Shown here piece after piece: positions 44,401 to 51,538 of a DNA stretch of 51,538 nucleotides (position 1 is its first letter; every line of letters starts with the position of its first letter). The position numbers and the translations under genes are program-made. Source of the stretch: a bacterium (GTDB lineage Bacteria; Vulcanimicrobiota; Vulcanimicrobiia; Vulcanimicrobiales; Vulcanimicrobiaceae); assembly GCA_028869385.1 (NCBI GenBank), contig JAGWSR010000097.1, positions 1 through 51,538 on the forward strand, in the 5' to 3' direction. Below the pieces are notes generated by a model. The model was not told the origin of the DNA, did no database searches, and was given only the letters and a program-made list of their open reading frames with translations.

Positions 44401-44602
44401 ACCCGTGCACGTGATCGCCAAGATCGCCGCCGATGTCGAGGAGGGCGACCTCGTCGCGCTCGAGGACGGGGAGCAAATCAAGCTTCCGCGGCCACGCGGG
44501 AACGTTTACTCGTTCGTGGTACATCCCAAGCGCTCGCTGCCGCTGCGCGGGATCATCTTCACGCGGCGAGGCGAGCGCATCCCGTTTGTCATCCAACCGT
44601 AA
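41444..44602 (+). CDS. Large outer-membrane barrel / Ig-repeat protein, usher-like by context
   Basis: 1052 residues. A signal anchor (5-30) is followed by a Pro/Ser/Thr linker with repeated SPTP (about 80-105) and a Cys/His stretch CPTHRHH. Residues ~115-590 have long alternating strands with many Gly, Ser, Tyr and Gln, as in a large beta barrel (RGITVGIPRGRDELDLILAR, for example). Residues ~595-850 hold three carboxypeptidase-regulatory/SdrD-like Ig modules: VSGHVYLQNEAS with VSLDGGITQRTDATGSFEF, SGRVTEQHGSG with YTASDGTYQIGHLMPGKHEV, and EGYVLYAPDSG with AITDEGGHFLIDNLPAG. A further all-beta C-terminal part follows. No FimD signature is obvious; the usher role is inferred from the downstream chaperone and subunit-like genes. 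Confidence 0.55.
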   Translation: MGRPLQVIGLLLMFIGLFGLALLSSGNAGLVALADPCVPDKAAPSPAVEAVDITRATPEPSHGPAKELGAYPVFAPTDTLGSPTPSPTPSPTPTPATSPSPAASPGIAPCPTHRHHLFGEGPIEISGTGGVDIGTHRSSAYSYSQQTDAANLSMALHVGRRTDRSSLSYDQSIGESGGTYNIAQGNLVYSQPQYSIGYGIVSAPSDTQLSSGSFNRGITVGIPRGRDELDLILARSLGINGESYGVLGLRHSAAYAKGLIFSQTLYLARGDQTGGRNTTFDLSLGKYRAGATYRAEAALSNTRGVSGVPDGTRVAYALHADYTGNTTSTSIGYFTIPLGYITLGQNESSQQNLQFTNRRTLFKRGILTFDYGDLFTNTAGSQTQTQHEAFNLSLPFGTNISTQTLLNFAQGASGGVRTNERDAGLSLSELVKSFSFTQTVQGNAIGADDGTHAAQVEYAFGLTHPLFHGFLSLLTQHGRIYGNGSTTDQRDNNLSLIEPIGRKAQIGYSIDDSRIATTGTLGSDSFTNQLLQTYSVQRRFSPAVGARLTYAVTRQSGVFGGTARSFNVDIIGPVAFGGAARYTGRPNPNLPAVVSGHVYLQNEASEYGLVGNRGIPNVLVSLDGGITQRTDATGSFEFRFVRPGRHTITIATGTLPAGIIPDTATQSFTIQGGQIFNVDFSAGLFAGISGRVTEQHGSGTIPVGNVQLIVDDHQRGYTASDGTYQIGHLMPGKHEVKVDLDSLPSSLTVTGPDKRSVDVVQGSLTTLDWTLGSLGSIEGYVLYAPDSGFGDLTGARNVYVVAEPGEHAAITDEGGHFLIDNLPAGQYTLSVDQDSLPDGQAVIQGPDGPIDVASSDAVKGITFKLGAQAKQVVFTFSGSGAAVQANFVPDQVPPGGLTELQVTTNASKVRKVTATGDLGNLTLHYVAARKLWVARVHAPALQNGDYAEHVDVEGATSGGADSTLTISNAIQLVIAHGVPAHPHAGEPVHVIAKIAADVEEGDLVALEDGEQIKLPRPRGNVYSFVVHPKRSLPLRGIIFTRRGERIPFVIQP

Positions 44603-44783
44603 GCCGAGCGTAAGCCCGTAGTTAAGTTTGGGCCCAAGACCCCTCCGGCGTCTCAAGCCCCCTCTTGCTTGCGCCGAATCAGGTACTACGGGACTGGAAA
44701 ACCTGGAATTCCTTGCCCCGGAACGGCTCGGATATATTGCCGGCCCGGATGATGCAATTGCACGAGAAAGGACTCTTAGTAAA
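44603..44783 (+). other. 181-base untranslated stretch before the first subunit-like gene
   Basis: No coding frame. It contains a hairpin near 44646-44676 (CGGCG...CAAG / CTTG...CGCCG), the palindromes GGAATTCC and TGCAATTGCA, and an isolated -10-like TATATT at 44733-44738 without a good -35. It matches no riboswitch I recognise. It may hold a separate promoter or an mRNA-processing site giving the subunit gene higher expression. Confidence 0.3.
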
Positions 44784-45548
44784 GTGAAACGAGCTCTAGC
44801 CTTAGTGGCGATGCTTGTGAGCGCGGCGGCAATGAGCAGCCCGGCGCTGGCAGTCGGCACGCCGCAGTACGGTTCGGTTAAACTGCAATGGAACGTTGCC
44901 GTTGCGCTGACCGCGACGATCCACACCAGCTATACGTCGGCCTTCGCCTATGCGACGCCGACCGGCAACCTTGCCAACCCCTCGGGTACCTGCGCGGCGG
45001 CTCCGGCCGGCGCGAACGCCGACCTGACGCTCGATTACGGTTCGATCACCCCGAGCCTCTCGGCGACGGTCGCCTGTACGTACCTCAACGCGGTCGGCGC
45101 CTCGCTGACCGATAACGACTCGGCCGGCGTCAAAGTCTATCAGGCATTCGACGCGGCGCTGCCCACCGGCATCAACGTCTGTGCGTTCCCGAACGCGGGC
45201 GCCTCGTTCCCGATGACCCCGACGGCGGCGATCACGCAGTCCACGCGCACGGGCACGGGTCCGGCGGTCTACGGCGGCGCTTGCGCGGCCGGCGGCTCGC
45301 TCGTTCCGACGGCCGCGGGCGGCGCGATCACCGGTACGGCCGGTACCTCGACGCAAGTCGGCGGCACGGGTGAAACTTACCAGAACGCGACGACCCCGTT
45401 CTCGATCGGCGGCACGAACATCATTTCGACCGCTGGTGCGAACACGACGGCCGTTCTCGCGGGCGAAGACCTGCAGCTGAACGTCGGCACGACCGCCGCC
45501 TCGGGCGCCGCGTCGGCCATCATGACCGTCCAGTTCATTCCCCAGTAA
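44784..45548 (+). CDS. Exported fibre-subunit-like protein (family A)
   Basis: 254 residues with GTG start. The signal peptide MKRALALVAMLVSAAAMSSP ends near ALA. Mature part begins QYGSVKLQWNVAVAL and is Ala/Thr/Gly-rich, all-beta in character. LDYGSIT is followed by LTDNDSAGVKVYQAFD, and the end is SAIMTVQFIPQ. The protein at 50485-51165 shares the same order of features (YGSTRLAWNV, VDFGNQV, TTNDGSGFTLYAEG and a terminal beta strand). This suggests a structural subunit polymerised at the cell surface. Cysteines 83, 112 and others could form disulphides. GAAAGGA lies 12 bases before the start. No named family is recognised. Confidence 0.7.
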   Translation: MKRALALVAMLVSAAAMSSPALAVGTPQYGSVKLQWNVAVALTATIHTSYTSAFAYATPTGNLANPSGTCAAAPAGANADLTLDYGSITPSLSATVACTYLNAVGASLTDNDSAGVKVYQAFDAALPTGINVCAFPNAGASFPMTPTAAITQSTRTGTGPAVYGGACAAGGSLVPTAAGGAITGTAGTSTQVGGTGETYQNATTPFSIGGTNIISTAGANTTAVLAGEDLQLNVGTTAASGAASAIMTVQFIPQ

Positions 45549-45585
45549 GCTGGGAACCTAATTCGGGAGAACAGCCGAGCCGAAT

Positions 45586-46383
45586 ATGTCGGGTGGTATG
45601 AAAAAGACCATAAAGGCCATGGCGGCAGCCGCGCTGCTGATTCTGGCGGCGGCATATCCGGCCTCGGCTGATCTCTCGTTAGACGTTGCTCCGGCGAAGC
45701 TGGAACTCCAGATCTCGCCGAGCACGACCCAGACGTTTCCGATCACGGTGCGCAACAGTGGGACGGCACCGTTGCACATCCAGGTCTCGCTCTCGGATTT
45801 CACGCTCACGCCGAGCGGAGAGTATCAGTTCGGCAAAGCCGGTTCGCATCCGTACTCGCTCGCGCACTGGCTCGGAGTGAATCCTCGCGAGTTCGACGTT
45901 CCGCCCAATACGGTGCAGCAGGTTCGCGTCACCCTCAACGTGCCGCAGCACGTGGCCGGTGAGTACTCGGGGATCATCTTCTTTACGACGCGCCCCGAGC
46001 GACACGAAACCCACGGCATCACGTTCGCGGAACGCGTCGCGGCCAAAGTGTACGCGTACACGCCGGCCTCGCTGCGGATCGACGGTGCCGTGGACGGTAT
46101 CGCGGTCAAGGAAACGTCGATCGGCGAACGCTTTTTGGTCGGATTCAAGAATCGTGGAAATGCGCACGTCTATGTCAACGGACGGATCGAAGTGCGTAAG
46201 GGCGATCAGACCGTCGCCCGCGTGCCGTTTCCACCACAGTTGCTGGTCGAGCGCGGAGAACGCCGCGTCCTCGAAGCGTACGTGACCGACAAACTTCCGC
46301 CGGGAACGTACACGGCGCTCGCGCTCGTCGATTTCGGCGGGCCGAATCTCGCGGGTGGGCAGACAACTTTCACCGTGAAGTAG
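45586..46383 (+). CDS. Periplasmic PapD-like (pilus-type) chaperone
   Basis: 265 residues. The signal peptide is MKKTIKAMAAAALLILAAAY-PASA; an ATG four codons further on (45598) is an equally good start. The mature N-terminal Ig-like domain has LDVAPAKLELQISPSTTQTF, ITVRNSGTAPLHIQVSLSDF, and the PapD-like segment VPPNTVQQVRVTLNVPQHV-AGEYSGIIFF. A second Ig-like domain has FLVGFKNRGNAHVYVNGRIE and ends PPGTYTALALVDFGG. Related proteins cap subunits in the periplasm by donating a beta strand. Its position between a subunit-like gene and a giant exported protein supports that job. The classical FGS/FGL loop cannot be assigned. Confidence 0.72.
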   Translation: MSGGMKKTIKAMAAAALLILAAAYPASADLSLDVAPAKLELQISPSTTQTFPITVRNSGTAPLHIQVSLSDFTLTPSGEYQFGKAGSHPYSLAHWLGVNPREFDVPPNTVQQVRVTLNVPQHVAGEYSGIIFFTTRPERHETHGITFAERVAAKVYAYTPASLRIDGAVDGIAVKETSIGERFLVGFKNRGNAHVYVNGRIEVRKGDQTVARVPFPPQLLVERGERRVLEAYVTDKLPPGTYTALALVDFGGPNLAGGQTTFTVK

Positions 46384-46411
46384 CGCTACGGAGAGCGCGG
46401 GAAAGATAAGG

Positions 46412-49400
46412 ATGTTTCGGAAGCTACAACTGGCCATAGTGCTCCTCGCGATCGCGACGATCGCCGGCGCGCTCGGCAGCGCCCGCATCGCCGGCGCCGC
46501 GCCTCCGCCGGTCGTGCACCCGATCGACGAGCCGCCGCACCCGATCATCCCGCACCCGATCGTGCGCCACACGCTCCCGCCGCTTCCCTTTGCCTCGGTC
46601 TCCCCGGTCGTGAGTCCGTCTCCCGGTGCTTCTTCAAACGGCTCCGGCCCGTCGGCGGGCATTCCCGCGGGCTTGACGCAGACGACGTGGCACATCGACC
46701 GTAATGCGCCGCGCCTCCATCACGTTCCGAAACTTTCGAAATTTCTCGTGAAGGTCGGCAAAGGGCAGTATGCCGTGCGCCCCACCTTCACCGGTGCGAT
46801 GGCTCGTTACGCCGCGAACGCCCATATGCGTCCGATGGCCGGAGACGGCAGTACGATCATCCTGACCGGCGATCAGTACAACTACTTCGAGAACGACATC
46901 ACGGTCTCGTACGGTACCGAGATCTACGTGCTCTGCGAGAACATGCCGTACGCCGATACGTACCGGTATTACGTCTATCCGCCCGACGGCAGCGGTCCGT
47001 ATTCGAGCGGCAACATCGGTACCTTCACCTCGAGCGGCAACCGCTCGTGTAATAACTACGGCATCTTCAATCTTTCGACGCCCTTCACGTTCAACAATCC
47101 GACCACGGTGAACGGCAGCGCCTACCCGGGCGTCTGGGTGATCGCGATGTACGACGTCAGCAAAGCGAAGATGATCACCGAGACGAACATCGTCGCGAGC
47201 GCATCGTTCAACTTCAACACGTATTCCGACGTCGCCGAATCGACGCCCGCGCTCGACTTTACGCAGGGTGGCACGATCGCCGTCGGTGCGACGGGCTTGA
47301 ATCCGAATCACTATTACGCCGTAGGCTGGGTGTACTCGGCGGGCAGTGGCTTGCCGTGCGAGTACTCGGTTCCGTCGGTTGGAACGGGCAAGACCGGCGT
47401 CTGCTTCACCGGTACCGTAACCGGCGTACAAGCCTTCAGCGGCAACTTCGAGCAGTGGTGGAACAGTTCGAGCTCGCCATCGACGACGAGCGCCCCGACG
47501 GGCACCTACGACGTCGAACTCTACGACGCGACGACCTCGGAGATGATCGGCCACCAACAGGTCTCGATGGAGCCGTCCACCTCGTCGTGGACCCTGACGC
47601 CGTATAATTCGAGCGGCGCCACGCCGCCGCCCGGACTCAGCTACGACAATATCTTTGCGACCGACGGGTTGAGCGATCAATCCACGACCGGACTCACCTA
47701 TGCGGCGAGCGGCCTCTCTTCGACCTCGAACGGACACACGATTCGCATCACCGTCAGCAACCCGAACGGCGTCGTGCTTAACGATCCGCTCGGCGGCGGC
47801 AGCGGTAACTATCCGGTGATGACGACGAATCCGACGACGACGCAGTCGGGCGGCGCCATCTCGAAGCAGGTCGCATTCCCGTACGACGCTACCGAACTCA
47901 TGGCGTACGGACCGACGCAGAATCCGTTCGCGCCAAACGTGCTCACCGCGCAACTCTACGACACCACCCTCGGGAGCGTGATCGCGAGCAAATCGTTCCA
48001 AGTGCTCGCGTACGCGGCGAACTTTTCTTGGGCCGGCGGCACCGTCGTGAACGCCGCGCCCGGTACCGGCGTCACCGAGTCGGTGACGATCACCAACACC
48101 GGCAATCAGAACTTCGGCACGTGGAACGGCGACGGCATCAACGGCGTCGAGATCGCGCCGAACGCGACGTATAACGAACAGCTCAATCTCGTCGATACGA
48201 CGGCCACCGATTCCGCCGGAAATACGTGGACGATCTTCAGCGTCGGCAGTGGTAAGAATCTCAAGATCTACGCCGAGCCGACGAGCCTCTCGTCGGGAGC
48301 GAACTTGCCGGTCGGCGGCACGCTGACGTTCAACATCAGCATCCAGGTGGCGAACGGACAGTGTAACTCGTCGCCGTGCTACTTCGACACCGGCATCCGC
48401 CCGCGCCACGGCGTGGCGTATAGTGGGCTCGACAGCGTCTCGAATGCGCTTGGCATCTTGGCCAACGGCGTCTCGCCGAGTTCGGTCGTCGCCACCGCCA
48501 CCTGGTCGGTCCAGAGCGAGAGCGCCACGGCGAACATGGCCGCGCGTCGCGCCGACTACGATCACCTGACCTACGTGCAAGGCACGGCGAACGCGCCGTC
48601 GAGCGACTACTACACGGTCAACTTGACGATCAATAACGCGTCGTCGCCCGGTGGCAACAAGTTGATGGACCTTAAGGTGGTCATGCCCTCGGTCCTCGAT
48701 ATGACGACCGGGGCTCCGACCGTGCTTTCGCCGGGCGGCTGGTCGGTGATCACGCAGACGGGAACGACGAACCTCGGCGGATCGAACGTGTTCGAATTGA
48801 CCTGCAATCCGAACACGAAGAACGGCTGCGGTATCTCGTCGGGTAGCTCGCAGACCTTCTCGCTCAAGTTCCCGGTCTTCACGGGTTCGTTCGTGGAGCA
48901 AGATACCGCGATGACCGCCAACTTCGACGGCGGCGGCTGCGGCAATTGCAACGCGACCTCGTACCCGCTGAATGCGACGAACACGACCGTCAACGGCATC
49001 GCGGGCATCACCAATACCGACTCGTTGATGCTCGGCGGCTTCTCGCTGAACCCGACGCTGATGTACATGACCTTCTCGCCGAGTACGGTCGGTACGGGCG
49101 TCGCGACCTCGGCGACGATGGTCTTCAACAACACCTCGACGAGCCAGGATCCCAATCCCGACTACGTGGATCAGGTGAACCTCGTCTTCCCGGCGGCGAT
49201 CGATCCGAGCAGCATCACGGTTCCGACCGGTTGGATTGCGACGCAGACGAGTACCAATAATTGGCAGATCGCGCTTTGCTCCGCGCCCACCAACACGACG
49301 CCGTGCTCGACGAACGAGACGAGCGCGGTCGCGCCCGGCGGCTCGCTCTCGATGACGCTCAACTACAACGCTCCCGGTCCGACCGCTGGCACCTACAACG

Positions 49401-50485
49401 TGAAGTGGTACGTGACCGGCGCGAACGGCGGCGAAGACACGAGCGCGATCACCGAGAACGCCTCGGTGACGTTCAGCGCGACCTCGGCATCGGTCAAATT
49501 TACCACGGTCAACGGCGTCGCCGTCCCATCGGGGACCGAGCCGCAGACCGGAACCGACGCGACGACGAACGGCTCGACCTTCGTTTATACGATTACCAAC
49601 ACCGGTGCCTCGACGTTAAACAACGCCACCATCACGATCCCGCACACCACGCGCGGCAACACGAGCGGTGGGGACGCGACGGGACAGTACTGGCAGCTTA
49701 CGAGCGCACCCACGGTCTCGCTGAGTTCGGGAACCGGCACCAGCGGAACGTGTAACGGCACGCTCAACGCCGCGCAATACACCAACCCCACGTCGAGCGC
49801 CGACGGAACGATTACGCTCAGCGGCTGCTCCGTGCCGACCAACGGCGTCATCACCGTCACGATGGTGTTGAAGACGCCGTACCTAATCGGCAGCGACTTC
49901 CTCTTCTCGTCAACCGTGAAGAGCGGCGCGACGCTGGTCTCGGCGCAGCCCGCCTATAGTTCGTCGAACGCGATGCTGATCGTGATCAACGGCATCCTGA
50001 CCGTCGTAACGCCGGGCAACGGCTCGGTCGGCGGCGCGAACGTGCTCACCGCTATTTCGGGCAGCGGCGCGACGCCTTCGACGTCGTGTACCGGCTGCTC
50101 GGTGACGACCGGCTCACCCGCGCTCGTTGATTTCGGCGTCTTTTCGGGAACGTTCACCACGACCGACATCGTGGACGCGAGCGTGATGTCCGACGCTAAT
50201 TCGCCGAACTCGTGGACGCTCTACATCTCGAGCTCCACGAACCCGGCGAACATGCTCTACAACGAAGTCGACTCGACGCATTCGTCGAGCGCGACGGGGC
50301 TCAGCTACAGCAACAACACGAGCTACACGCTGGTGCCCACGACCTCGCCGGGCACGCAGCTCTCCACCTACACCGGCACCGGACGTCACGCGCCGTCGGA
50401 TACCATCCAGAACTTCCAAGTGCAGACCGGCGGTAACACCTCGCCCGAGTCGGTCACCATCACCTACACGCTGGTATTCAACTAA
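46412..50485 (+). CDS. Giant exported surface protein, candidate fibre tip adhesin
   Basis: 1357 residues. The signal sequence (LAIVLLAIATIAGALGSARI) is followed by a Pro/His-rich spacer (VVHPIDEPPHPIIPHPIV) and then Thr/Ser/Asn-rich beta structure to the end. At least two CARDB/DUF11-like segments occur: VTITNTGNQNFG and YTITNTGASTLNNATITIP. Closely spaced cysteine pairs recur (CNSSPC, CNPNTKNGC, CGNC, CSAPTNTTPC, CTGC), likely disulphides. The last ~130 residues (VDFGVFSGTFTTTD, then SPNSWTLYISSSTN and a final VTITYTLVFN) parallel the small protein encoded next (VDFGNQV, FTLYAEGTN, VYVTYTAVGN). Two-domain tip adhesins end in such a pilin domain. The adhesin role is inferred. Confidence 0.65.
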   Translation: MFRKLQLAIVLLAIATIAGALGSARIAGAAPPPVVHPIDEPPHPIIPHPIVRHTLPPLPFASVSPVVSPSPGASSNGSGPSAGIPAGLTQTTWHIDRNAPRLHHVPKLSKFLVKVGKGQYAVRPTFTGAMARYAANAHMRPMAGDGSTIILTGDQYNYFENDITVSYGTEIYVLCENMPYADTYRYYVYPPDGSGPYSSGNIGTFTSSGNRSCNNYGIFNLSTPFTFNNPTTVNGSAYPGVWVIAMYDVSKAKMITETNIVASASFNFNTYSDVAESTPALDFTQGGTIAVGATGLNPNHYYAVGWVYSAGSGLPCEYSVPSVGTGKTGVCFTGTVTGVQAFSGNFEQWWNSSSSPSTTSAPTGTYDVELYDATTSEMIGHQQVSMEPSTSSWTLTPYNSSGATPPPGLSYDNIFATDGLSDQSTTGLTYAASGLSSTSNGHTIRITVSNPNGVVLNDPLGGGSGNYPVMTTNPTTTQSGGAISKQVAFPYDATELMAYGPTQNPFAPNVLTAQLYDTTLGSVIASKSFQVLAYAANFSWAGGTVVNAAPGTGVTESVTITNTGNQNFGTWNGDGINGVEIAPNATYNEQLNLVDTTATDSAGNTWTIFSVGSGKNLKIYAEPTSLSSGANLPVGGTLTFNISIQVANGQCNSSPCYFDTGIRPRHGVAYSGLDSVSNALGILANGVSPSSVVATATWSVQSESATANMAARRADYDHLTYVQGTANAPSSDYYTVNLTINNASSPGGNKLMDLKVVMPSVLDMTTGAPTVLSPGGWSVITQTGTTNLGGSNVFELTCNPNTKNGCGISSGSSQTFSLKFPVFTGSFVEQDTAMTANFDGGGCGNCNATSYPLNATNTTVNGIAGITNTDSLMLGGFSLNPTLMYMTFSPSTVGTGVATSATMVFNNTSTSQDPNPDYVDQVNLVFPAAIDPSSITVPTGWIATQTSTNNWQIALCSAPTNTTPCSTNETSAVAPGGSLSMTLNYNAPGPTAGTYNVKWYVTGANGGEDTSAITENASVTFSATSASVKFTTVNGVAVPSGTEPQTGTDATTNGSTFVYTITNTGASTLNNATITIPHTTRGNTSGGDATGQYWQLTSAPTVSLSSGTGTSGTCNGTLNAAQYTNPTSSADGTITLSGCSVPTNGVITVTMVLKTPYLIGSDFLFSSTVKSGATLVSAQPAYSSSNAMLIVINGILTVVTPGNGSVGGANVLTAISGSGATPSTSCTGCSVTTGSPALVDFGVFSGTFTTTDIVDASVMSDANSPNSWTLYISSSTNPANMLYNEVDSTHSSSATGLSYSNNTSYTLVPTTSPGTQLSTYTGTGRHAPSDTIQNFQVQTGGNTSPESVTITYTLVFN

Positions 50486-51165
50486 TGCGCACGCTACGAC
50501 GCCTCCTCGGATTCGGAATCCTCGCGGTCGCGCTCGCGATCGCGCTCGGCGCCCACCCTGCGAACGCGCAAAGTTACGGCTCCACGCGCCTCGCGTGGAA
50601 CGTCACGCCGATCGTGACGCTCGCGCTCACGCCGAACTACCAGACGGGCTTCGGCCCGCAGGGCGGCGCGGGTTCCGGCTCGACGCCCGCGCCCGGCTCG
50701 GGCGCCGTCCTTGGCGGCGGCGCGGTGGACTTCGGCAACCAGGTCGTTCAAGGGTACCAGTATCTCTATAAGTACGCCGTCCAAGCGGCGGTAACGACCA
50801 ACGACGGCAGCGGCTTCACGCTCTACGCCGAAGGCACCAACATCAACGACACGACGCTCGGCTCGACGGTGCCGATCAATCAAATTCTCTACTGGCTCGT
50901 CTCGAGTGGCGGCAACTCGCCGTTCTCGCCCGCGACGCCGTTTACGGCCACGACCTCGCCGACGAGCGCGGGATGCGGCGGCCAGTGTATCAATTACGCG
51001 GGCTCTCCGCCGGGAACGGCGATCGTGTGGCACTATCCGAGTACGACGATCGGTCAGCCCGGAAATGCGGTCGCGCAGGGCTACGACTATCAACTTCGCT
51101 TGGGCAGCGTCTCGAACGCCGACAGCTTCAGCGTGTACGTCACCTACACGGCGGTGGGAAATTGA
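50485..51165 (+). CDS. Exported fibre-subunit-like protein (family B)
   Basis: 226 residues. A signal peptide (LLGFGILAVALAIALGAHPANA) is followed by QSYGSTRLAWNVTPIVTLAL, closely matching the mature start of the protein at 44784-45548. Then come a Gly/Ser/Pro linker, GGAVDFGNQVVQGYQY, NDGSGFTLYAEGTN, a CGGQC pair and the terminal strand DSFSVYVTYTAVGN. The ATG overlaps the stop of the giant protein by one base, and its own stop overlaps the next start, indicating one operon. Probably a structural subunit; no named family recognised. Confidence 0.68.
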   Translation: MRTLRRLLGFGILAVALAIALGAHPANAQSYGSTRLAWNVTPIVTLALTPNYQTGFGPQGGAGSGSTPAPGSGAVLGGGAVDFGNQVVQGYQYLYKYAVQAAVTTNDGSGFTLYAEGTNINDTTLGSTVPINQILYWLVSSGGNSPFSPATPFTATTSPTSAGCGGQCINYAGSPPGTAIVWHYPSTTIGQPGNAVAQGYDYQLRLGSVSNADSFSVYVTYTAVGN

Positions 51166-51538
51166 AAAAGTTCGGCCTCGTCCTCTTCGCCTTCGCGCTC
51201 GCGCTCGCGCTCGGCTCGCAGGCGCGCGCGATTCAGATTCCGGTCGCGACCAAGCAGATCTCGCTCTCGTTCTTGATCACGCCCTCGCCCATCGTGTACG
51301 TGCCGAACTCGGCGAACGGTGCGGTGCGCGAGGTTGCGCTCACCGCGCGTCAGGCGGCAGCGGGTCTGGCCTTCGACGCATCGTCGCAACTCGCGCGCGC
51401 CGGCGATGCGGTGCTTGCGTACGATCCGATCTCGCTCGGCGATATGGTCGCACAATCGAATCCGCAGGGCTCGGCCAAGGTGCAGTTCACGGTCAAGGTG
51501 GATCCGACGTTCGTGTACTTCCACATCGTCCCGGGCAG
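51162..51538 (+). CDS. Exported protein, possible further fibre subunit (3' end outside window)
   Basis: The TTG start overlaps the preceding stop (TTGA) and gives MKKFGLVLFAFALALALGSQ, a clear signal peptide cleaved near ARA. The mature part begins IQIPVATKQISLSFLITPSP and includes VQFTVKVDPTFVYFHIVPG at the window edge. About 125 residues are visible. It lacks the full motif set of the two preceding subunit-like proteins but has similar composition and position. Confidence 0.6.
   Translation, partial: MKKFGLVLFAFALALALGSQARAIQIPVATKQISLSFLITPSPIVYVPNSANGAVREVALTARQAAAGLAFDASSQLARAGDAVLAYDPISLGDMVAQSNPQGSAKVQFTVKVDPTFVYFHIVPG

Noticed and set aside
44705-44718. Sigma-54 promoter (GG...GC) before the subunit gene
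   Set aside because: The distance between GG and GC is eight bases instead of the required ten.
1-51538. tRNA, rRNA, CRISPR arrays, insertion-sequence transposases, prophage genes
   Set aside because: None was found on reading both strands. The only repeat-like elements are those listed at nuoE and between nuoF and nuoG.

Overview
The window comes from a high-GC, Gram-negative-type bacterium. It has a TonB-dependent outer-membrane receptor, lipoproteins, a flagellin and a fibre-export-like locus. Proline/threonine/serine-rich linkers of the SPTPSPTP kind, very tight gene packing and frequent GTG/TTG starts fit an under-cultivated phylum such as Eremiobacterota (WPS-2), but that placement is inference, not a sequence match.

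Region 1 (1-10.6 kb) is cobalamin and housekeeping. A BtuB-like TonB receptor lies on the minus strand behind a clear cobalamin riboswitch. Divergent from it are cobyrinate a,c-diamide synthase, a BtuF-like binding protein and the GTPase HflX, whose reading frame appears to begin at a CTG codon. Then come a secreted serine protease-like lipoprotein, a pore-loop potassium-channel-like protein, CobU, a Na+/H+ antiporter and two exported proteins of unknown role.

Region 2 (10.6-25.3 kb) is a complete 14-gene nuoABCDEFGHIJKLMN operon for respiratory complex I, followed by an overlapping MarR-family regulator. An 18-bp palindrome matching the Rex (NADH/NAD+ sensor) operator consensus ends three bases before the nuoA start. 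Two repeat features interrupt the operon: an in-frame 18-bp tandem repeat at the start of nuoE and a 150-bp long inverted repeat between nuoF and nuoG.

Region 3 (25.3-37 kb) holds metabolism and signalling: a TPR protein, RidA, an aldo/keto reductase, a PLP-dependent decarboxylase, a histidine kinase/response regulator/receiver-kinase cluster, a PucR-type regulator overlapping a type I glutamine synthetase, and a PAS-PAS-GAF-GGDEF diguanylate cyclase.

Region 4 (37-39.9 kb) is a magnesium locus. An M-box riboswitch and intrinsic terminator precede a soluble PRC/MgtE_N/CBS protein with no membrane domain, which overlaps an Nramp-related transporter. MgtE's sensor half and a transport partner appear to be split over two genes.

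Region 5 (39.9 kb to the end) starts with a solitary flagellin and continues with the most unusual part of the window. This is a locus of a large barrel/Ig-type outer-membrane protein, a PapD-like periplasmic chaperone, a 1357-residue exported protein and at least two small exported proteins. The two small proteins share a pattern with each other and with the C-terminus of the giant protein. It looks like a divergent chaperone-usher-type surface fibre system; the last gene runs off the window.
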